From a virus: a DNA stretch of 21,868 nucleotides. Each line of letters opens with the position of its first letter. The stretch's first letter is position 1. The position numbers were made by a program, and so were the translations under genes. This document shows, piece after piece, positions 18,042 through 21,868 of this stretch. Under the pieces are notes generated by a model that saw only the letters and a program-made list of their open reading frames with translations, was not told the DNA's origin and ran no database searches. The stretch lies in the IMG/VR virus record IMGVR_UViG_3300030450_001402, positions 1 through 21,868 of that record. The stretch is one strand, 5' to 3'.

Positions 18042-18185
18042 TCAGAAATTTTTGTCAGAATCTAATAAGGTTAATTTTTTATAAGTTTTCTCATATTTTC
18101 TGATAATTTTCTTAGATTTATCACGATTTAAAGCATTTTGAGCAGATATATTCAGTTTTAATAGTTTCTTTTCAGCTTTATCCAT
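18042..18185 (-). CDS. Small very basic protein (47 aa) at the end of the late block
   Basis: The ATG overlaps the YkgJ-like stop by 8 nt. The sequence is lysine-rich and helical: K-A-E-K-K-L-L-K-L, R-D-K-S-K-K-I-I-R-K-Y-E-K. It is the last gene before the noncoding genome-end region. Position and coupling support it; function unknown, nucleic-acid contact possible from charge. Confidence 0.62.
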   Translation of the reverse strand: MDKAEKKLLKLNISAQNALNRDKSKKIIRKYEKTYKKLTLLDSDKNF

Positions 18186-18519
18186 TCAAAGGTATTAAGA
18201 ATTTAGGGTCAAGATTAGCTTCTTTAATCAGTTTATTACAACCTTTAGCTCTATTTTGATACCATTCTTCTTCATTTTGATGCAGTAGGATACCTCCTAA
18301 ACGCACATTACAAATAATAGGTCTATTATCATAAACTTTACATAAACCATTATCATCTAACATGCTACAGGAGCCATCGGAATTAACTTCATAAGGAAAT
18401 CTGTCAATTAAGTCTTTAATTACAGTAGGGGAGGTTTTATATTCAATAGAAGCATGATCCAATACAGAAGATATATGTCTACAACATTCCCCACATTGAG
18501 TACAGGGAAAATCAGCCAT
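18178..18519 (-). CDS. YkgJ-type cysteine-cluster protein (CxxCxxCC)
   Basis: 113 aa. C6-T-Q-C9-G-E-C12-C13-R begins the chain, followed by C51-S-M-L-D-D-N-G-L-C60-K-V-Y-D-N-R-P-I-I-C70-N and C94. This is the pattern of the YkgJ family (putative zinc- or iron-chelating domain), full length for the family core. The biochemical role is not settled. Finding it between terminase and the genome end, next to a membrane protein, is not part of the T7 plan. It overlaps the membrane protein gene by 8 nt. Confidence 0.8.
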   Translation of the reverse strand: MADFPCTQCGECCRHISSVLDHASIEYKTSPTVIKDLIDRFPYEVNSDGSCSMLDDNGLCKVYDNRPIICNVRLGGILLHQNEEEWYQNRAKGCNKLIKEANLDPKFLIPLNG

Positions 18520-18667
18520 TTAGAAAAACTTGTTTAATAAAGTCTGCCATATATCTATAACTAGTACCTACATATAACTGTCCAATCACTACACTAGCTG
18601 TAGCTATAGACCAGAAGATATAGTACCATTTAGATTTAATTTGTTTAAGTTGAGTGGGATTAGTCAT
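18512..18667 (-). CDS. Small single-pass membrane protein (51 aa), possible lysis protein
   Basis: The ATG at 18667 (M-T-N-P-T-Q-L-K-Q) is preferred; an upstream extension exists but is unremarkable. One hydrophobic segment runs from about residue 14 to 33 (W-Y-Y-I-F-W-S-I-A-T-A-S-V-V-I-G-Q-L), with a short basic N-terminus and a soluble tail. T7 carries small membrane lysis proteins (17.5 holin, 18.5) around its terminase genes, so a holin-like or other envelope role fits position and topology, but no sequence match is evident. Confidence 0.66.
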   Translation of the reverse strand: MTNPTQLKQIKSKWYYIFWSIATASVVIGQLYVGTSYRYMADFIKQVFLNG

Positions 18668-18694
18668 GGGTAGTTTAGTGGTGGTAATTAAAGG

Positions 18695-18713
18695 GATATC
18701 AAATGATGATATC
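18695..18713. repeat. Inverted repeat GATATCA-N5-TGATATC
   Basis: Perfect 7-bp arms around AATGA, in the leader of the membrane protein gene. Could be an operator-like dyad or RNA hairpin. Confidence 0.45.
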
Positions 18714-18724
18714 AAGTTAATAGA

Positions 18725-18765
18725 AAGAGGGGATATGTTGTCGTATAGACAACGGTTCCCCTCTT
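18725..18765 (-). terminator. Two-tier hairpin after terminase (terminator candidate)
   Basis: AAGAGGGG (18725-18732) pairs with CCCCTCTT (18758-18765), and inside it GTTGTC (18737-18742) pairs with GACAAC (18748-18753), separated by symmetric 4-nt internal loops. On the minus strand the outer stem is followed by TCTATT. It lies about 50 bp after the terminase stop. The arm at 18758-18762 can alternatively pair with AGGGG at 18769-18773. Confidence 0.6.
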
Positions 18766-18793
18766 ATAAGGGGTTGGGTCCACCCTTCCCTTC

Positions 18794-18807
18794 CCCCTAT
18801 ATAGGGG
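18794..18807. repeat. 14-bp perfect palindrome CCCCTATATAGGGG
   Basis: Ten bases beyond the terminase stop. On the minus strand it continues GGAAGGG, so the string TATAGGGGGA resembles the 3' half of T7-type promoters; it could also be a DNA-end or operator signal. No copy is seen elsewhere in the window. Confidence 0.5.
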
Positions 18808-18816
18808 TCCACTCGG

Positions 18817-20556
18817 CTAATGCCAGGTGGGAAGGGGCTTTCCATTATCATTACCTATTGCTTTTTCACGTTGTTGTTTATCCATACCAAAGACGATATG
18901 ATTAGCAGAGGATTGAGGGTTGTCTAAGAAATCTTGTAATAAAGAATCCCATTCTTCTTGTTTACGAAGTTTGATAGCTTCATGAGCTGAGATTGACATA
19001 GCATCTGTGAAATACTTGACGCCTTGGGCCAAACAGTCCAATCTGTCATCGTGTTTAACAGCACCTTTTTCTCTACACATTCTCGACATCTGATAGAAAA
19101 GCATATAGAGAAGACGTAATTCTGGAGCTTCATCTTTATTAGAGTTATAATCCCAATCAATAACGCTACGGTTACATATAAGACGATGCTGATTAAGAAT
19201 CGGCTCAAGTGCATCAATGATACGATCTTCTTTCCTAACGTTTGCACGAATTTCTTCAATATCTATAGCTTGGTTTGTCTGTTGGAGATGTTTTTTAAAT
19301 AATTCACAAACGATTCCATCACCGAAGTTAGTTTCGATAACAAGTTTTGTGACTCCATATTTTTTACAGCCTCTTAGAATATCAAGCAAGGTATTATCTG
19401 AATACCCATCCCTGTAAGATCGCATTTCATGTAAATATAGGAAACCGTTTTTCTGGGATAGATAAGCAGCAGCTGTTTCATCTGTTCCTCGACCTGACGG
19501 GTCTACGGAGCATATAGTCTCTGTATAATCTGTCCATTCTCCTTGGATCTGCATTGGTGAGTAGAAGTAATCACCAGGTAATCCAACTGTCGGGAGATCT
19601 TTAATAACGTTTGATGGGTCTGAGCACCAGACGATATTGTCAGGAGCTTTAGTAGGATTGACACTAGTGATAACAAGATCAGACATTTTAAGAGGGAACT
19701 TTTCTGCATCGGATAGGGAGGTATCTAATTGGAATTGAAGCATAAAGTTAGAACGACCCATAGATGCTTCACGTTCTATTAGATCTTCATTACCAAATCT
19801 ATCTGGATCTGTTACATCCCATTCTTCTGCTCCATCATCTAAATCCATTTGGATTTGAGGTGCTAGAAGCCCTTCGTATTGGGATAGTTTATTTTTTCTT
19901 GGATATCTTGCTGGCCAAACGAACGGACGGTAATTGCGCTCTGCCAACTTACGATAAACAGTAAAAGTAGTCTGAGGAGTCCCGAGATACATAATACGGC
20001 TATCATCTTTGGGTGTAAGGATAGATTCCGCTTCTGTGCAAAGTTGAAGAAGTTTTTCACGCATTAACTCGGTCATGGAGTTTCCAGGAACTTCTATATC
20101 GTCCAAAATCATTAAATCTGCTCTGCTTCCTGTTAGTTGTCCAGTTATGCCCACCGACTTTACGCTTGGGGCTTGGTGAGGTGAACAGTTTACATCGAAG
20201 CTGATGCGACTCCAACGAGAGTCGTCCGATTTCGGTTGAAGATGAGAAAGCCATGGAGTTTCAATGATTAATTTTTGTAAGAAGATTGACATATTATCCG
20301 CACGTTCTTTAGATGCGGAAATAATCATTATTTTTCTTTCGGGGTCATTAAAAAGAGTCCAAAGGACAAAAGCACCAGTAATCCAAGATTTACCAACACC
20401 CCGGAAGGCTTGGATCTGTAATCTTTTCGGACCATTTTGTAAATAGTCTGCTATAGAATATTGTGCTCTAGTTGGACTAGGTAAATCAAGTTGCTCCCAC
20501 AAAGCTTGTAGAAACAGCTTGAAATCGTTTTGTAGAGCGTTTAAAGCATTGCTCAT
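18817..20556 (-). CDS. Terminase large subunit (T7 gp19-like DNA packaging ATPase/nuclease)
   Basis: 579 aa against 586 in T7, colinear from end to end. ATPase: Walker A F51-R-G-V-G-K-S; Walker B L-M-I-L-D152-D; S-V-K-S-V-G-I-T-G-Q-L-T-G-S-R-A-D between them is nearly identical to T7. The nuclease domain has D352 in S-V-D-P-S-G-R-G, F-G-D413-G and H-D-D504-R-L-D507. It pumps concatemeric DNA into the procapsid through the portal and cuts genome ends. It follows the small subunit and an 86-aa protein; the C-terminus (G-K-P-L-P-T-W-H) shows the T7-like aromatic ending. Confidence 0.96.
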   Translation of the reverse strand: MSNALNALQNDFKLFLQALWEQLDLPSPTRAQYSIADYLQNGPKRLQIQAFRGVGKSWITGAFVLWTLFNDPERKIMIISASKERADNMSIFLQKLIIETPWLSHLQPKSDDSRWSRISFDVNCSPHQAPSVKSVGITGQLTGSRADLMILDDIEVPGNSMTELMREKLLQLCTEAESILTPKDDSRIMYLGTPQTTFTVYRKLAERNYRPFVWPARYPRKNKLSQYEGLLAPQIQMDLDDGAEEWDVTDPDRFGNEDLIEREASMGRSNFMLQFQLDTSLSDAEKFPLKMSDLVITSVNPTKAPDNIVWCSDPSNVIKDLPTVGLPGDYFYSPMQIQGEWTDYTETICSVDPSGRGTDETAAAYLSQKNGFLYLHEMRSYRDGYSDNTLLDILRGCKKYGVTKLVIETNFGDGIVCELFKKHLQQTNQAIDIEEIRANVRKEDRIIDALEPILNQHRLICNRSVIDWDYNSNKDEAPELRLLYMLFYQMSRMCREKGAVKHDDRLDCLAQGVKYFTDAMSISAHEAIKLRKQEEWDSLLQDFLDNPQSSANHIVFGMDKQQREKAIGNDNGKPLPTWH

Positions 20557-20566
20557 TATAATCTAC

Positions 20567-20827
20567 CTATTTCTTTTTTGCACCGCCTCTAGCACGGTTT
20601 GTTTTACGAGATTCTAATTTAGTACCACCTCCAGATTGGTGTGAAACATCTTGTTGTGGACCAGCCTTAGATTTACTTCGTATTTTCATCAAATCTCTTC
20701 TATATTTCCTTTTAGCAGGGGTATCATTTATTTTAGTATTATCTCTAACATGTTTTGCCCTAGCTTTAGGATTACTTCGGTAGTAACGAGCTGTTCTACC
20801 TGGATTTGGACTTAATTTTGGTCCCAT
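20567..20827 (-). CDS. Basic conserved cyanophage protein (86 aa) between the terminase subunits
   Basis: Extremely rich in K and R. Features are R-A-K-H-V-R-D-N-T-K-I-N-D-T-P-A-K-R-K-Y-R-R, then V-S-H-Q-S-G-G-G-T-K-L-E and the end N-R-A-R-G-G-A-K-K-K. I recognise this layout (T-P-x-K-R-K-Y-R...S-H-x-x-G-G-G-T...N-R-A-R) from cyanophages, where it is of unknown role and sometimes loosely called HNH-like; the HNH triad is not visible here. DNA or virion association is plausible from charge and from the terminase context. It overlaps the small terminase gene by 32 nt. Confidence 0.75.
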   Translation of the reverse strand: MGPKLSPNPGRTARYYRSNPKARAKHVRDNTKINDTPAKRKYRRDLMKIRSKSKAGPQQDVSHQSGGGTKLESRKTNRARGGAKKK

Positions 20828-21053
20828 AAAGTCTACTTTGTACTAATTCAGGGTTAACTTGTGGTATAATTTTAGCTAATTTATCTAAAGGATTTCCTTC
20901 TATAGGAATACCCGTTATATCATTTGTTTTTAACCAATCACAAGCTGCTTTTAGATCTTGAGTAGTTGCTTGACCACTACGAACCCTATTAAGGAATTCA
21001 GTAGTGACCAAGTTATGTAACTCATCAAATTGTTCTTCTGTGGCTTTAGCCAT
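20796..21053 (-). CDS. Terminase small subunit (T7 gp18-like)
   Basis: 85 aa, matching T7 gp18 (89 aa) in size. Helical N-terminal half (T-E-E-Q-F-D-E-L-H-N-L-V-T-T-E-F-L-N-R-V), then S-G-Q-A-T-T-Q-D-L-K-A-A-C-D-W-L-K and a proline-containing linker; basic end K-I-K-S-K-S-R. The small subunit recognises the packaging site and regulates the large subunit. Family and position just before the large subunit agree. Its ATG directly follows the stop of the 51-aa gene. Confidence 0.82.
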   Translation of the reverse strand: MAKATEEQFDELHNLVTTEFLNRVRSGQATTQDLKAACDWLKTNDITGIPIEGNPLDKLAKIIPQVNPELVQSRLYGTKIKSKSR

Positions 21054-21209
21054 TTAACTAAATAATTTTGTCTTTACAATTGCAAGTGCCTGATCATCAA
21101 GTTTGTTATCAGTTTGTTTTACATAAGCTTCTAATAATTCAATTACTAGATTCTTAACTGAATCTGACTTCAAAAAGGCGAAAAGGATGGGCTTGATGAT
21201 TAATAACAT
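21054..21209 (-). CDS. Small hydrophobic-start protein (51 aa)
   Basis: M-L-L-I-I-K-P-I-L-F-A-F-L-K-S-D is a short hydrophobic start, followed by S-V-K-N-L-V-I-E-L-L-E-A-Y-V and a charged tail. A good GAGG ribosome site lies upstream. I recognise the type from cyanophages, placed near the end of the late genes; function unknown. The hydrophobic part (about 12 residues) is short for a membrane span. Confidence 0.75.
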   Translation of the reverse strand: MLLIIKPILFAFLKSDSVKNLVIELLEAYVKQTDNKLDDQALAIVKTKLFS

Positions 21210-21211
21210 GA

Positions 21212-21868
21212 TTATTCCTCAGTGGTAGTGGTTTTCTTTGATTCTTCTGCTTTTGCAGATGCTTCTTGATTTAATATATAAGAAGTTTTAACAACTGGTT
21301 TGAGATCATTTTCTCCATCCAGTTTTGGTGTATTATCTTTTGTTTTTAAGGTTAATGTACTCATTTTACATTGTTCTTTAGGTTTAGACCAAGGTTTATA
21401 CCATGGTTTAGGTGGTGATTTACATTTAAGTACTTTAGCTTGTGCTTTAGTCCATGCAGAGATAGGAATGACATCACTACACATATGATATACACGACTG
21501 CCAGGAAGTAACATAAAACCTTTTTGTTGAAGGTTAGCACATTCCTTGGCTCTGACTAGTTCATAATCTAGAGCCATTTTAGCTTCTTGGCGAGCTGCTA
21601 TTGATTTACATCTTTCTACAATAGATCCATCTAATGGAACCATAAAATTGACTTGGAAACCCCAGTTTTCAGCTACAGTATAACTTTGTTGTTCCATCTG
21701 TTCATCAAATGGAGTAGTATGATTTCCCATATAAAATGGGGAGAATGTCATAGTACTACCATTACAACTAATATTCGGACCCATTATTTGTCTACTGGGT
21801 GCTCCATTGTTTTGAAATTGTACAGCTTGGTTTGTAACGTTACCAGTAGCAGCAGCAACTGGATTTGA
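21212..21868 (-). CDS. Conserved cyanophage protein, 5' end outside the window
   Basis: The frame is open through the window edge, so the gene starts upstream; at least 218 residues are visible. The part before the internal Met at 21784 reads N-P-V-A-A-A-T-G-N-V-T-N-Q-A-V-Q-F and joins smoothly to G-P-N-I-S-C-N-G-S-T-M-T-F-S-P-F-Y, a stretch I recognise from many marine cyanophages. A middle helix with D-Y-E-L-V-R-A-K-E-C is followed by a K/P-rich segment (K-P-W-Y-K-P-W-S-K-P) and a low-complexity tail ending T-T-T-T-E-E. Probably virion-associated; function unknown to me. Confidence 0.78.
   Translation of the reverse strand, partial: SNPVAAATGNVTNQAVQFQNNGAPSRQIMGPNISCNGSTMTFSPFYMGNHTTPFDEQMEQQSYTVAENWGFQVNFMVPLDGSIVERCKSIAARQEAKMALDYELVRAKECANLQQKGFMLLPGSRVYHMCSDVIPISAWTKAQAKVLKCKSPPKPWYKPWSKPKEQCKMSTLTLKTKDNTPKLDGENDLKPVVKTSYILNQEASAKAEESKKTTTTEE

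Noticed and set aside
1-21868. Plus-strand coding regions
   Set aside because: Plus-strand frames all lie opposite well-supported minus-strand genes and have no recognisable domains.
1-21868. CRISPR array, insertion sequence or integrase
   Set aside because: No spaced direct repeats, terminal inverted repeats with a transposase, or recombinase motifs were seen.

Overview
The window is part of a T7-like podovirus genome (Autographiviridae type) that infects a marine cyanobacterium. By eye it is AT-rich, roughly 35-40% GC. Every convincing gene lies on the minus strand, so transcription runs from high to low coordinates. The T7 hallmarks are single-subunit RNA polymerase, SSB with an acidic tail, endonuclease I, primase-helicase, family A DNA polymerase, 5'-3' exonuclease, portal, scaffold and terminase. 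Cyanophage traits are a ribonucleotide reductase pair, a MazG-like pyrophosphohydrolase, typical small early proteins, and at the left edge the N-terminus of a high-light-inducible (hli) photoprotection gene.

Layout in transcription order. 21868-18042 is the end of the late region: a partial conserved cyanophage protein, a 51-aa protein, the terminase small and large subunits with an 86-aa basic protein between them, a strongly structured 150-bp spacer, a one-pass membrane protein, a CxxC-rich YkgJ-like protein and a 47-aa basic protein. 18041-17733 is noncoding and is where T7-like genomes have their physical ends. Late-end genes therefore run straight into early genes, as expected if a linear genome was assembled as a circle. 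17732-14914 is the early region: two near-consensus sigma70 promoters, each preceded by the same 18-bp box, then about a dozen small, tightly overlapping genes. 14975-6127 is the RNA polymerase and DNA metabolism block. 6126-4019 is a class I ribonucleotide reductase (alpha plus beta). 4050-1 starts the virion block: small protein, 300-aa unknown, portal, scaffold, 135-aa unknown, hairpin, hli.

How it works together: host RNA polymerase probably starts at the two sigma70 promoters and makes the early proteins and the phage RNA polymerase. The phage polymerase then probably uses its own promoters. The best candidate is a 10-bp element, ATTCACAGTC (minus strand), present eight times (one copy with its first base changed), always in the transcription direction and only in the early and middle regions. 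The replication proteins and RNR make phage DNA, and the terminase packages it.

Most notable: (1) the eight-copy putative phage promoter, one copy of which sits 6 nt before an internal ATG that would yield a zinc-finger-less helicase; (2) the 18-bp box shared by both host-type promoters; (3) a DNA polymerase split into exonuclease and polymerase polypeptides and lacking most of the thioredoxin-binding loop; (4) an RNR beta subunit with no tyrosine at the canonical radical position; (5) sharp GC islands around the catalytic cores of several large genes.
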